A model generated the notes under the pieces. The model made no database searches and was not told where the DNA came from. It saw only the letters and a list, made by a program, of their open reading frames with translations. A program made the translations under genes and the position numbers. A stretch of 8,293 bases of DNA. Origin: Gemmatimonadota bacterium. GTDB lineage: Bacteria; Gemmatimonadota; Gemmatimonadetes; Longimicrobiales; Gaopeijiaceae. Position 1 is the stretch's first letter, and each line of letters opens with the position of its first letter. This document shows positions 1 to 7,188 of the stretch, piece after piece. The DNA lies in the NCBI GenBank assembly GCA_030618065.1, contig JAUXEE010000065.1, positions 1 to 8,293 of the forward strand, read 5' to 3'.

Positions 1-877
1 CGGCCAGGACCTTCGCTCTCGGGGGCTCTACCAGGCGGAGCTTAGCCTCCAACACCAGCCCCAGCGTCCCTTCTGAACCCACGAAGAGCTTGGAAAGATC
101 GAATGGTTCACTGGAGGGGAGGAAACGGTCCAGGTTGTAGCCGCCCACCCTCCGCAGGATTTTCGGGAATCGGCTCCGAATCTCGTCCGCGTTCTCCTGG
201 ACCAGATCACGCACCCGGCGATAACCGTGCCCCTCCAGATCCTCCTGCCGGCACTTCCTCTCCACTTCCGGTGTTTCCAACGGTCCCATGGTCACGACGC
301 TTCCGTCCGCCAGGAGAACCTTCAGCTCCATGACGTAGTCGATGGTGGAGCCGTAGATGATGGACCGAGTGCCGGAAGAGTTGTTGGCCACCATGCCGCC
401 GATGGTGGCGCGGTTCGCCGTGGAGAGATCCAGAGGGAGTTGGAGGCCGTGGGGCTGAAGCTTTTGGTTGAGCTCCGCCAGCACGATCCCGGGCTCCACC
501 CGGACGGTGCCGGCCTCCACATCCAGATCCAGAACCCTCCTCATGTACTTGGAAAAGTCGATCTGGATCCCGGGGCCGATGGATTGGCCGCACTGGGAGG
601 TGCCGCCACCCCGGGCCGTGACGGAGATACCGTACCGCCGGCAAAGGGCCACGGTCCGAATCACGTCGTCGGCGGTTCGGGGGATGACCACGCCGGCCGG
701 CACGATCTGGTAGACGCTGGCGTCCGTGGAGTACATGCCCCGGGTCACCGCATCGAAGCGGACCTCCCCCTCGATGACGTCTTTCAACGACTGCTCCAGG
801 GAGGCGAACCCTCTCCTCTCCTTCTGGAGGCTGGGGGTCTGCCTTTCCTCCGGGCCTAGCAAATCGGCCGCCGTCAT
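1..877 (-). CDS. FAD-binding 2-hydroxyacid dehydrogenase (GlcD/YdiJ-like), C-terminus cut off by the window edge
   Basis: Flavoprotein of the FAD_binding_4 (PCMH) family, expected to oxidise a 2-hydroxy acid such as glycolate, D-lactate or D-2-hydroxyglutarate to the 2-oxo acid. The 292 visible codons are open to the window edge with no stop. Residues 49-68 (YSTDAS, then IVPAGVVIPRT) match the N-terminal FAD-domain entry. RGGGTSQCGQS (89-99) is the pyrophosphate-binding loop, GGMVANNSSGT (160-170) and YGSTIDYV (175-182) are the conserved FAD-contact region, and GSEGTLG (267-273) closes the domain. The N-terminal layout resembles the large YdiJ-type proteins, which carry a C-terminal Fe-S domain; whether one follows here cannot be seen. 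The start is the ATG at 875-877, which overlaps the TGA of the permease gene (ATGA), implying translational coupling. The family is firm; the substrate is an inference from neighbours. Confidence 0.88.
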   Translation of the reverse strand, partial: MTAADLLGPEERQTPSLQKERRGFASLEQSLKDVIEGEVRFDAVTRGMYSTDASVYQIVPAGVVIPRTADDVIRTVALCRRYGISVTARGGGTSQCGQSIGPGIQIDFSKYMRRVLDLDVEAGTVRVEPGIVLAELNQKLQPHGLQLPLDLSTANRATIGGMVANNSSGTRSIIYGSTIDYVMELKVLLADGSVVTMGPLETPEVERKCRQEDLEGHGYRRVRDLVQENADEIRSRFPKILRRVGGYNLDRFLPSSEPFDLSKLFVGSEGTLGLVLEAKLRLVEPPRAKVLA

Positions 878-2241
878 ACCCACCCCATGGCCCACATCGA
901 CCAGACCAGGGCGAAAGAGGCCACGCCCCCGACGAAGGTGACTCCACCGAAACCAAGCAGGGCCTCCTTCACCTCCATCCTGGTCAGGGAGGTGCAAACC
1001 CAGAAGTAGCTCGAGTTCACGTACTTGATGATGACGGAGCCCGAAGCTCCGGAGAGCATGGCGGCCTCCGGGGAGAGTTCCAGAGCGCCCAACATGGGGG
1101 CCACCAGCGATGCTGCGGTGATCACCCCTACCGTGGTGGACCCGGTGAGGAGGTTCCCGATGATCCCGATGGTGAAGGGAAGGAGGATGGCCGGCAGGCC
1201 ATGGGAGGCGAAGATGTCAGCCACGAACCCTACGGCCGGGGTACCCTTCAGGATCTCGCTCAGGGAGCCACCCAAGCCCGTGACCACCAGGATCATGGCG
1301 GAAGTCTTGAGGCCGTCTATGATCCACTGGTTCTTTGTTTCAGTCCCGTTCTCCGTCACTCCGATATTTCGAAATGCCAGCCAGAGCCCGATACTGAGGG
1401 CCACCACCGGCCAGCCCACGAAGCCCAAGATTTCCTGAAGCAGTGAACCCTCCTGCAGGAAGAGGTTTCCCACGCTCTGAGCGCTGATGAGGAGCACGGG
1501 CACTGCGATGGGCGCGTAGGAACTCAGGGTAGAGGGAAGGGCCCGCCCCGAGTCGTCGTCCAGGAATGTGTGGTCCTTGAACTCCTCCGCGGGCGGGGTC
1601 TTGAGGCGGGGCCCTGCTATGAACTGACCGAAGATCCAACCGGCGAAAGCGCCGCCCAGGCAGGCGATGGAACCGAAAATGATGGTCTTCCCGATGTCCG
1701 CTCCGACCAGGGCTGCGGCAGCCAGGGGTCCGGGTGTGGGAGGCACGATGGCGTGGGTGAGCTGCAGTGCCCCCACCAGGCCGATGGACATGGTGCCGAT
1801 TCCCACCCTCATGACATGGGCCGAGGAGTGGACCAGGGGGTTCAGGATGACGAAAGCCACGTCGGAGAAGATGGCGATGCCCAGAATGAACCCGGAGAGA
1901 GTGAGGGCAAAGGGCATTCTCCTGGAGCCAACCAGGCGAACCATGGATCGAGTGATGACCTGGACGCCCCCCGTATGGCGCAAGGCCTCGGCAATGATGG
2001 AGCCCAGGACGATGACGATGCCGATGGCCCCGAGGGTTTTTCCAAACCCACTTTCGAAGGCCTGGATGAAATTGTTCCGTTGGACTCCGGGAAGCACACC
2101 GAACAGGAGGATGGGGAGGAGCAGGGCCAGGAAGACGTGCCACTTCCACCGGGCGATGAGGAACATCAACAAGACGACGCAGCCCACCAAACCCACGAGG
2201 GCGACGACGACGTTCGTGGTTACGGCGGTGGATGGGTCCAC
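874..2241 (-). CDS. GntP-family organic acid:H+ symporter
   Basis: A 455-residue inner-membrane permease of the gluconate:H+ symporter (GntP) family, normal in length (about 440-455). It has some 11-13 hydrophobic segments: the first two span roughly residues 10-30 and 34-52, and the last about 430-450. Family motifs are visible: the FSDVAFVILNPL segment (125-136), H163 followed by PPTPGP (167-172; PPHPGP in enteric gluconate permeases), GSTTVGVITAAS (367-378) and a GSVIIKYVNSSYFW stretch (401-414). Known members carry gluconate, D-serine or glycerate-like acids, so substrate cannot be read from sequence. Between an aminotransferase and a hydroxyacid dehydrogenase, a small hydroxy acid is the best guess. 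The start is a GTG (2239-2241), preceded by GGGAG five bases upstream; the same frame meets a stop at 2266-2268, so little upstream extension is possible. Its stop overlaps the next gene's start. Confidence 0.9.
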   Translation of the reverse strand: MDPSTAVTTNVVVALVGLVGCVVLLMFLIARWKWHVFLALLLPILLFGVLPGVQRNNFIQAFESGFGKTLGAIGIVIVLGSIIAEALRHTGGVQVITRSMVRLVGSRRMPFALTLSGFILGIAIFSDVAFVILNPLVHSSAHVMRVGIGTMSIGLVGALQLTHAIVPPTPGPLAAAALVGADIGKTIIFGSIACLGGAFAGWIFGQFIAGPRLKTPPAEEFKDHTFLDDDSGRALPSTLSSYAPIAVPVLLISAQSVGNLFLQEGSLLQEILGFVGWPVVALSIGLWLAFRNIGVTENGTETKNQWIIDGLKTSAMILVVTGLGGSLSEILKGTPAVGFVADIFASHGLPAILLPFTIGIIGNLLTGSTTVGVITAASLVAPMLGALELSPEAAMLSGASGSVIIKYVNSSYFWVCTSLTRMEVKEALLGFGGVTFVGGVASFALVWSMWAMGWV

Positions 2242-2288
2242 GTTGGCTCCCAGGTAGGTGCCGGTTCAGGCGGTGGAGTTGGGCCGCA

Positions 2289-3470
2289 TCATGCGGTAGA
2301 CGCGAGGTGATCCAGGGCCGCTGTCACGCCTTCCTTCCTGTGGGGGACACCGGCAAGGCCCAGACCCATCTCGACGCCGCAGAGCGTCCCGGCCAGCATG
2401 AGATCGTTCATGTCCCCGAGGTGGCCGATCCGGAATACACGCCCCTTCACCTTCCCAAGCCCGGATCCCAGCGACATGTTGAAGCGGTCCAGAATCAGGC
2501 GGCGGAGCTCGTCGGCATCGTGACCGTCGGGCATCCATACAGCCGTAAGACTGTCGGTGCACCCGGACGGATCGGGGCAGCACATTTCCAGCTCCCAGGC
2601 TCTTACCGCGATCCTCGTGGCCTCGGCCAGGCGCCTGTGCCGGGCGAAAACCTTCTCCAGTCCTTCCTCCAGAATCATGCCCAGGGCCTCGTCCATGCCG
2701 AAGAGGAGGTTGGTAGGGGGGGTGTAGGGGAAGAAACCCCGTTGGTTCATCTTCAGAACCGGCCCCCAATCCCAATAGGATCTGGGCAGGCCGGCCGAGT
2801 CCGACGCCTTCAGTGCCTTTTGGCTGATGGCGTTCATCCCCAGGCCAGGGGGGAGCATGAGGCCCTTCTGAGAACAGCAGACAGTGACGTCCACGCCCCA
2901 TTCGTCGTGCCGGTAATCCACGGAAGCCAGTGAAGAGATGGTGTCCACCAGGAGGAGGGCCGGATGACCCGTTTTGTCCAGGACCCCTCGGACCCCGGCC
3001 ACGTCACTTAGGGCGCCCGTGGAGGTTTCGGAGTGGACCACCAGGACTGCTTGGAGGGTGTGGTCTCTGTCTTCAGCCAGCTTGGCTTTAACCATCGAAA
3101 GATCCACCCCCCGGCGCCAATCGCCCTCCACCCATTCCACTTCCAGTCCCAACCGAAGGGCGATGTTTCGCCACAACGCGGCGAAGTGACCAGTCTCGAA
3201 GGCTAAGACCCGGTCTCCCGGGGAGAGGGTGTTGACCAGGGCTGCCTCCCAGGCGCCAGTCCCGGAGGAAGGGAAGAGGAGGACGGGCTCCGCGGTCTGG
3301 AAGACTCGCCCGATCTTCTCCAGAATTTGGGCGGTCAGTTGAGCAAACTCTCGGCTCCGGTGGTCGATGGTGGGCCCGGCCATGGCCCGGAGGACCCGGT
3401 CCGGGACGTTGGATGGGCCGGGTATCTGAAGGAAATGTCTTCCGGGCTTTCTCGATATGAGATCAGGCAT
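2289..3470 (-). CDS. Serine-glyoxylate / alanine-glyoxylate aminotransferase (class V, PLP-dependent)
   Basis: Cytosolic fold-type I class V aminotransferase of 393 residues, typical for bacterial serine-glyoxylate aminotransferase. It transfers an amino group from serine or alanine to glyoxylate, giving glycine plus hydroxypyruvate or pyruvate. The family N-terminus is clear (GRHFLQIPGPSNVP, 10-23, then DHRSREF, 36-42). SSGTGAWE (68-75) is the phosphate-binding loop, H146 with SETSTG lies in the cofactor pocket, D176 in LLLVDTISS contacts the PLP ring nitrogen, and K202 in SQKGL is the Schiff-base lysine. FRIGHLGDMN (346-355) is the conserved C-terminal substrate/cofactor segment. The reading frame extends 35 codons further upstream, but the ATG at 3468-3470 is chosen because GAGGA sits five bases before it and the protein then begins as family members do. 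It is the first gene of the apparent operon with permease and dehydrogenase. Exact amino donor is uncertain. Confidence 0.9.
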   Translation of the reverse strand: MPDLISRKPGRHFLQIPGPSNVPDRVLRAMAGPTIDHRSREFAQLTAQILEKIGRVFQTAEPVLLFPSSGTGAWEAALVNTLSPGDRVLAFETGHFAALWRNIALRLGLEVEWVEGDWRRGVDLSMVKAKLAEDRDHTLQAVLVVHSETSTGALSDVAGVRGVLDKTGHPALLLVDTISSLASVDYRHDEWGVDVTVCCSQKGLMLPPGLGMNAISQKALKASDSAGLPRSYWDWGPVLKMNQRGFFPYTPPTNLLFGMDEALGMILEEGLEKVFARHRRLAEATRIAVRAWELEMCCPDPSGCTDSLTAVWMPDGHDADELRRLILDRFNMSLGSGLGKVKGRVFRIGHLGDMNDLMLAGTLCGVEMGLGLAGVPHRKEGVTAALDHLASTA

Positions 3471-3480
3471 GGTCTTCCTC
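3471..3480 (-). promoter_or_regulatory. Ribosome binding site of the aminotransferase gene
   Basis: On the minus strand AAGAGGA (GAGGA at 3476-3480) lies five bases before the ATG at 3468-3470. This decides the start of the aminotransferase in favour of the inner ATG over the GTG at 3573-3575 at the head of the same open frame. Confidence 0.7.
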
Positions 3481-3586
3481 TTTGGGGTAGGGCAATCTTG
3501 TGCGGAGGGAGGAGCCTGAACAGGGGGAGGCCGGGGCGTTACATTCCTCTCCGGTCTTTCACCTCCAACCTCCACACGGTTATCCC
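3471..3586. promoter_or_regulatory. Divergent intergenic region between the aminotransferase operon and ettA
   Basis: These 116 bp must hold the promoters for both the leftward operon and rightward ettA, since nothing else precedes either. No convincing -35/-10 pair with good spacing was found on either strand. The plus strand has a TACATT (3540-3545) as a weak -10-like hexamer without a matching -35. No riboswitch-like structure or clear operator palindrome was recognised. Confidence 0.4.
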
Positions 3587-4561
3587 ATGGCCGAGCAGCA
3601 ATTCATCTACCACATGTATCGCCTCTCCAAGATCGTCCCGCCCAAACGGGAAATCTTGAAGAACATCAGCCTCTCCTTCTTTCCCGGGGCGAAGATCGGG
3701 GTGGTGGGGCCCAATGGGTCGGGGAAGAGCTCCCTATTGAAAATCATGGCGGGGTTGGACACAGACATCCTTGGGGAGGCCTGGGCCGCGAAGGGCACAC
3801 GCATCGGGTACCTGTCCCAGGAGCCGGAGCTGGATTCTTCCTTGGACGTGAAGGGGAATGTGGAGGGGGGGGTTAAGGAGATTCGGGATCTGCTGGTCCG
3901 ATTCGATGAGGTGAGCCTGGCCTTCGCCGACATCTCCACCGATGAAGAGATGAACGCCCTCGTGGAGGAACAGGCCAAGCTCCAGGACCGGATCGAGGTC
4001 GCAGACGCCTGGGATCTCGATAGGAAGGTCGATATGGCCATGGACGCACTCCGGGTCCCCCCGGGGGATGCGGATGTGACCACGTTGTCCGGGGGTGAAC
4101 GGAGGCGGGTGGCCTTGTGTCGGGTGCTGCTGGAGGCGCCTGACATGCTCCTCCTGGACGAGCCCACCAATCATCTCGATGCCGAGTCGGTGGCCTGGCT
4201 GGAGCGGTTCCTGGCCGATTTTCCCGGGACCGTGGTGGCCATCACTCACGACCGGTACTTCCTGGACAACGTCGCGGAGTGGATCCTCGAGTTGGACCGG
4301 GGCCAGGGGATTCCCTGGAAAGGGAACTACTCCTCATGGCTGGAGCAGAAACGGGACCGCCTTCGGGTGGAGGAGAAACAGGAAAGCGCCCGGCAGCGGA
4401 CGCTGGAGAGAGAGCTGGAGTGGGTGCGGATGGCTCCTCGAGCTCGGCACGCGAAGGGAAGGGCCCGGGTCAACGCCTATGAAGACCTCTTGGCGGCAGA
4501 CGAACGGGAGCAGATCCGAACGGCTGAGATCCTCATCCCCACAGAGCCCCGTTTGGGTTAG
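3587..4561 (+). CDS. ettA: EttA, N-terminal part: first ABC ATPase domain plus linker, ended by an in-frame TAG
   Basis: First 324 residues of the ABC-F protein EttA, which binds the ribosomal E site and gates entry into elongation according to energy status. The N-terminus closely follows E. coli EttA (IVPPKREILKNISLSFFPG, 16-34). Walker A is GPNGSGKS (41-48), the signature is LSGGERRR (167-174), Walker B is MLLLDE ending at catalytic E192, and the H-loop is H221. The EttA-type arm lies around 95-145. The positively charged linker that contacts tRNA (PtIM) runs from about 240 to 300, with KGNYSSWLEQK and ELEWVR. The chain stops after PRLG at the TAG (4559-4561), where family members continue straight into the second ATPase domain. 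The ATG at 3587-3589 is chosen by homology; no clear Shine-Dalgarno precedes it. Alone this half would be an incomplete ABC-F protein. Confidence 0.85.
   Translation: MAEQQFIYHMYRLSKIVPPKREILKNISLSFFPGAKIGVVGPNGSGKSSLLKIMAGLDTDILGEAWAAKGTRIGYLSQEPELDSSLDVKGNVEGGVKEIRDLLVRFDEVSLAFADISTDEEMNALVEEQAKLQDRIEVADAWDLDRKVDMAMDALRVPPGDADVTTLSGGERRRVALCRVLLEAPDMLLLDEPTNHLDAESVAWLERFLADFPGTVVAITHDRYFLDNVAEWILELDRGQGIPWKGNYSSWLEQKRDRLRVEEKQESARQRTLERELEWVRMAPRARHAKGRARVNAYEDLLAADEREQIRTAEILIPTEPRLG
4559..4561 (+). other. In-frame TAG splitting ettA at the linker/second-domain junction
   Basis: Aligned by eye to E. coli EttA, PRLG is followed by nine residues before RKSYGDRLL; here PRLG is followed by TAG plus eight residues before RKGYGDRLL. 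The TAG therefore takes the place of one residue (Asp in E. coli) with no shift of frame and no lost codons. A read-through chain would be 559 residues, against 555 in E. coli. GTG directly follows the TAG, so termination and reinitiation is physically possible, although only a weak G-rich stretch (TTGGG, 4553-4557) precedes it. Sequencing error or a fresh nonsense mutation is equally compatible. Confidence 0.8.
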
Positions 4562-5266
4562 GTGGTCATCAGGGCCGGTGGCGTGAGAAAAGGATATGGA
4601 GACCGCCTTCTCATGGAGAAGCTCACCTTCGACGTTCCTCCCGGGGCCATCGTAGGAATCATCGGGGCGAACGGCGCGGGGAAGACGACCCTCTTCAGAA
4701 TGATCACGGAGCAGGAGGAAGCCGACGGTGGTGCTCTGGAGGTGGGTGAGACGGTCCAGCTCGCCTTCATGGATCAGTCCAGGGACGCACTGGACGGGGG
4801 AAAAACGGTCTTCGAAGAGGTGTCGGGAGGGGCCGACGTCCTGAAGTTCGGACGTCTCGAAGTGAACCCGAGGGCCTACCTCTCCTGGTTCAATTTTCGA
4901 GGTGCCGATCAACAGAAGAAGGTTGGCGTTCTGAGTGGTGGGGAACGGAACCGCCTTCATCTGGCCAAACTGTTGAAGGAGGGGGGCAACGTACTCCTCC
5001 TGGACGAGCCCACCAACGACCTGGACGTGGATACCCTCCGGGCTCTGGAGGACGCGATTCTCCAATTTGCCGGCTGCGTTCTGGTTATCTCACACGATCG
5101 ATGGTTCCTGGACCGGATCGCCACCCATATCCTGGCTTTCGAAGGTGACAGTCAACTGTTCTGGTTTCCGGGGAACTTCCAAGAGTACGAGGAGGACAAG
5201 AAAGGGCGCCTGGGTGAGGATGCCGTCCAGCCTCACCGGATCAAATACAAAAAGCTCACTGGCTGA
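4562..5266 (+). CDS. ettA: EttA, C-terminal part: second ABC ATPase domain
   Basis: The remaining 234 residues of EttA, in the same frame as the upstream half and separated from it only by the TAG. It is a full ABC domain: RKGYGDRLL (9-17), Walker A GANGAGKT (35-42), signature LSGGERNR (124-131), Walker B VLLLDE with catalytic E149 (residue 474 of a read-through product, matching E. coli E470) and H-loop H178 in SHDRWFLDRIATHIL. It ends with the characteristic EttA tail (GNFQEYEEDKK, 204-214, and HRIKYKKL, 225-232). No motif is degraded. If translated separately, the start would be the GTG at 4562-4564; an ATG at 4613-4615 would remove the first 17 residues. It runs into a convergent peptidase gene 28 bp downstream. 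Confidence 0.82.
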   Translation: MVIRAGGVRKGYGDRLLMEKLTFDVPPGAIVGIIGANGAGKTTLFRMITEQEEADGGALEVGETVQLAFMDQSRDALDGGKTVFEEVSGGADVLKFGRLEVNPRAYLSWFNFRGADQQKKVGVLSGGERNRLHLAKLLKEGGNVLLLDEPTNDLDVDTLRALEDAILQFAGCVLVISHDRWFLDRIATHILAFEGDSQLFWFPGNFQEYEEDKKGRLGEDAVQPHRIKYKKLTG

Positions 5267-5276
5267 TGGATCAGTG
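5249..5276 (-). terminator. Weak candidate terminator for the M28 peptidase transcript
   Basis: Read on the minus strand, CACTG (5272-5276) and CAGTG (5257-5261) can form a 5-bp stem with a 10-base loop, followed three bases later by five Ts (5249-5253). It lies just past the peptidase stop codon, inside the 3' end of convergent ettA. The stem is short, so this may be chance. Confidence 0.25.
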
Positions 5277-5294
5277 GGGGGGAAGTAGACTGGC

Positions 5295-7052
5295 TCAGCG
5301 GCCCAGGGTTTCTACAGCTTTTCGTCCCGCCTCGGTTATGGACCGTCGGGTGGAGGCCAGGATGGCCTCCGTGGCCTCCGAAGGGCCCCCGGCTTCCATA
5401 TCCCGGATGGTGTCCACCGCAGCCAGGTACCACTCGGTCCAGGTCTCGAGAATCAAACGTTCTTCCTTGGGGTCGCCTCCCTGAGAAATGGCCGCCCGGC
5501 CAAGCTCGCTCTCCCCTTGAATCCGCTCAATCGCCGCCCTTTCCAGCTCCTTGGCAAAGAAGTCTGCCAATTCATCATCGGCGGTGGTCAGGGCCATGGC
5601 CGAAACGGCTGCGCAGACACTGACATTTTCCAGGGTCAGTGCCGAGACCATCTCGATGCGATCGCCGTCGGTATGGTAGAACTGGTCGGTGAAGTGCCAG
5701 AGAAGGATCCCGGGAATCCCGGCTCGTAGGAAGGGTACGTGGTCGCTTCCCCCTTCGTAGGGATTGGTCCGTACCACCCATCCGGTCTCAGCGGCCTGGT
5801 CCAGGCATCGATTCAGAACGAAGTCGTTGAAGTAGTGTGGGGTCATCTGTTCCACGGTCAGGGGCCTTCCTCCCCACTCCGTGTGTTGGTCGTCGCCTCG
5901 GGTCCAGACTGCCGAGGGATCCGGCATCTTCTCGATGAGGAAGGTGCCACCGGTCTTCTCCGTGTCCTCCCCCACCATATCCAGACTCAGCCCCCACCGG
6001 ACGCCCCGGGCTCGATCCGGATCGTCTTCCAGATACCTCCGAGTGGAGCTGATTTCGTCTCCCCAGATCATGGTAATGGTCCGGTCCGGGAGGAACGCTC
6101 CCGACCGGACGCCCTCGCCGAAAACCCGGGCGACCTGGGCCAGGGCTGCTACTCCTGTGGCATTATCGTTTGCCCCGGACTCCTGCACGTGCGCGCTGAA
6201 AACGAATCGCTCCTCTGGTGCCTTCGTGCCGTGGACCTCGGCCACCAGCGTCAGTTCCTCCGAGGGGTAGATGAGGCTTTCGACCTCCACCCTCACCCGG
6301 ACCGGGCCCTCGGCCAGGGCCTCACGGAGTGCCTCCATGGCGTTGAGGGAGAGAGCCAAGCCCCAGGATTTGGCCTCGGCGTCGTAGGGGATGGAGGACA
6401 TGGGAGCGATGTCCCGGTTCACCTCCGGGTTGTTGAAGGAGGAGATCCGGTAGGCGAGTACCCCCAGCGCTCCGTGCTCCTGGACCGCCCTGCGGAAGAG
6501 TTGGCCGGTGCTCCCGTCCCCCATGACGACTTTACCCTGGACATCGATTCCCTCGAAATCCTGGGCCGATCCTCGTCCCACATCCACGAGCTCCGCCTCC
6601 AAACCGCCTGCCGGTGTGGAGTGGGAGTAGGCTGCCATCAGATTGATGTTGGTGGTGAGGGTCATCAAGGGCTCTGGCTGGCCAAGGATGGTCAGGGAGG
6701 TGCTGAGGGGATCCCAAGCCGGCCGACTCATCTCCCGGCTCTCGATCCGGTAGGTGAGGGGGGCGTTCGGCCCCTCCGTCTCGGCCACATAACCCGCGGT
6801 CTCCAGGGCTTTTACTACTTCCCTGATGTAGGCGTTGAAACTTTCGTTTCCCGGGACCCGGTATGAGGGGTCCATGAACGCCACCATCTCCCGGGCCTGG
6901 TCCCCCGAGATGACCTTCCGCGCTAGGTCCTGATAGGCGGCGAGAGCCGGCGGGGTCTCTGGTCGGACCGTGGACGTCTGTGGGGAAATGGGAGAACCGA
7001 CCGCGGCCATCTCTACGACTAAGGCGACGAGGAAGAGAAGAGGAGATCTCAT
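5295..7052 (-). CDS. Secreted M28-family zinc peptidase with PA-like insert
   Basis: A 585-residue exported metallopeptidase, probably an aminopeptidase or carboxypeptidase acting in the periplasm or outside the cell. A signal peptide is likely at 1-20 (basic start, LLFLVALVV core, AVGS). A PA-like segment lies about 150-215 (VDVGRGSAQDFEGIDVQGKV). The M28 domain holds the five expected di-zinc ligands: H288 (SAHVQESG), D296 (GANDNATG), E333 (WGDEISST), D358 (LDMVGED) and H460 (FYHTDGDR), plus GGSDHVPFLRAGIPGI (434-449). The residue before the ligand Glu is D332, where classical M28 aminopeptidases have the catalytic Glu. A helical tail of about 100 residues (from about 485) follows the catalytic domain. 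The start ATG (7050-7052) has GAGG about six bases upstream. Substrate unknown; family assignment is firm. Confidence 0.9.
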   Translation of the reverse strand: MRSPLLFLVALVVEMAAVGSPISPQTSTVRPETPPALAAYQDLARKVISGDQAREMVAFMDPSYRVPGNESFNAYIREVVKALETAGYVAETEGPNAPLTYRIESREMSRPAWDPLSTSLTILGQPEPLMTLTTNINLMAAYSHSTPAGGLEAELVDVGRGSAQDFEGIDVQGKVVMGDGSTGQLFRRAVQEHGALGVLAYRISSFNNPEVNRDIAPMSSIPYDAEAKSWGLALSLNAMEALREALAEGPVRVRVEVESLIYPSEELTLVAEVHGTKAPEERFVFSAHVQESGANDNATGVAALAQVARVFGEGVRSGAFLPDRTITMIWGDEISSTRRYLEDDPDRARGVRWGLSLDMVGEDTEKTGGTFLIEKMPDPSAVWTRGDDQHTEWGGRPLTVEQMTPHYFNDFVLNRCLDQAAETGWVVRTNPYEGGSDHVPFLRAGIPGILLWHFTDQFYHTDGDRIEMVSALTLENVSVCAAVSAMALTTADDELADFFAKELERAAIERIQGESELGRAAISQGGDPKEERLILETWTEWYLAAVDTIRDMEAGGPSEATEAILASTRRSITEAGRKAVETLGR

Positions 7053-7188
7053 GGGAGCCTCGGGAGTTTTGGATGCCTGTGAAACTTCACCTGAACTGTT
7101 GGGGAAAAGATCAGGGCCGGCAAGGGTGCCGGCCCTGATTCATGCGTTCGATGGTCCGATATCCGGGGAATGGACCTCAGTATCCGTT
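7053..7188. promoter_or_regulatory. Intergenic region upstream of the M28 peptidase
   Basis: This 136-bp gap holds the terminator hairpin of the upstream metalloprotease gene and, to its left, about 50 bp that must contain the peptidase promoter and leader if that gene is transcribed separately. An interrupted palindrome GTGAA-AC-TTCAC (7079-7090) lies 27 bp upstream of the peptidase ATG and could be an operator. No clear -35/-10 pair was recognised. Confidence 0.35.
7104..7139 (-). terminator. Rho-independent terminator of the metalloprotease gene
   Basis: Positions 7110-7122 and 7127-7139 form a perfect 13-bp, GC-rich stem around a 4-base loop. On the minus strand the stem is followed by CTTTTCC, a short T tract. 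It lies 49 bp past the TAA of the metalloprotease gene. The T tract is only four bases, so termination may be partial. Confidence 0.75.

Noticed and set aside
207..956. Minus-strand frame of 249 codons spanning the permease/dehydrogenase junction
   Set aside because: It is out of frame with the dehydrogenase, which has clear FAD-binding motifs in the neighbouring frame. Its Arg/Gly/Pro-rich translation is a shadow.
1570..2310. Plus-strand open frame of 246 codons opposite the GntP permease
   Set aside because: The translation is a low-complexity Gly/Asp/Gln/His-rich string, as expected from the complement of a hydrophobic membrane protein.
3471..3575. 35-residue N-terminal extension of the aminotransferase
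   Set aside because: The extension is Pro/Arg-rich and unlike the family, and a good ribosome binding site precedes the inner ATG.
3500..3586. 29-residue N-terminal extension of EttA from a GTG
   Set aside because: EttA proteins begin at the residues encoded from 3587, and the extension is not conserved-looking and would fill the divergent promoter spacer.
4559..4561. Selenocysteine-type recoding in ettA
   Set aside because: The codon is TAG rather than TGA, no hairpin of the required kind was evident just downstream, and EttA has no Cys at this site.
4334..5065. Minus-strand frame of 243 codons across the ettA split
   Set aside because: It is antisense to conserved ATPase motifs on both sides of the TAG and has no recognisable features.
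5739..6866. Long plus-strand open frame of 375 codons opposite the M28 peptidase
   Set aside because: It lies wholly antisense to a gene with clear catalytic motifs, its translation shows no recognisable domain, and long antisense frames are expected at high GC.
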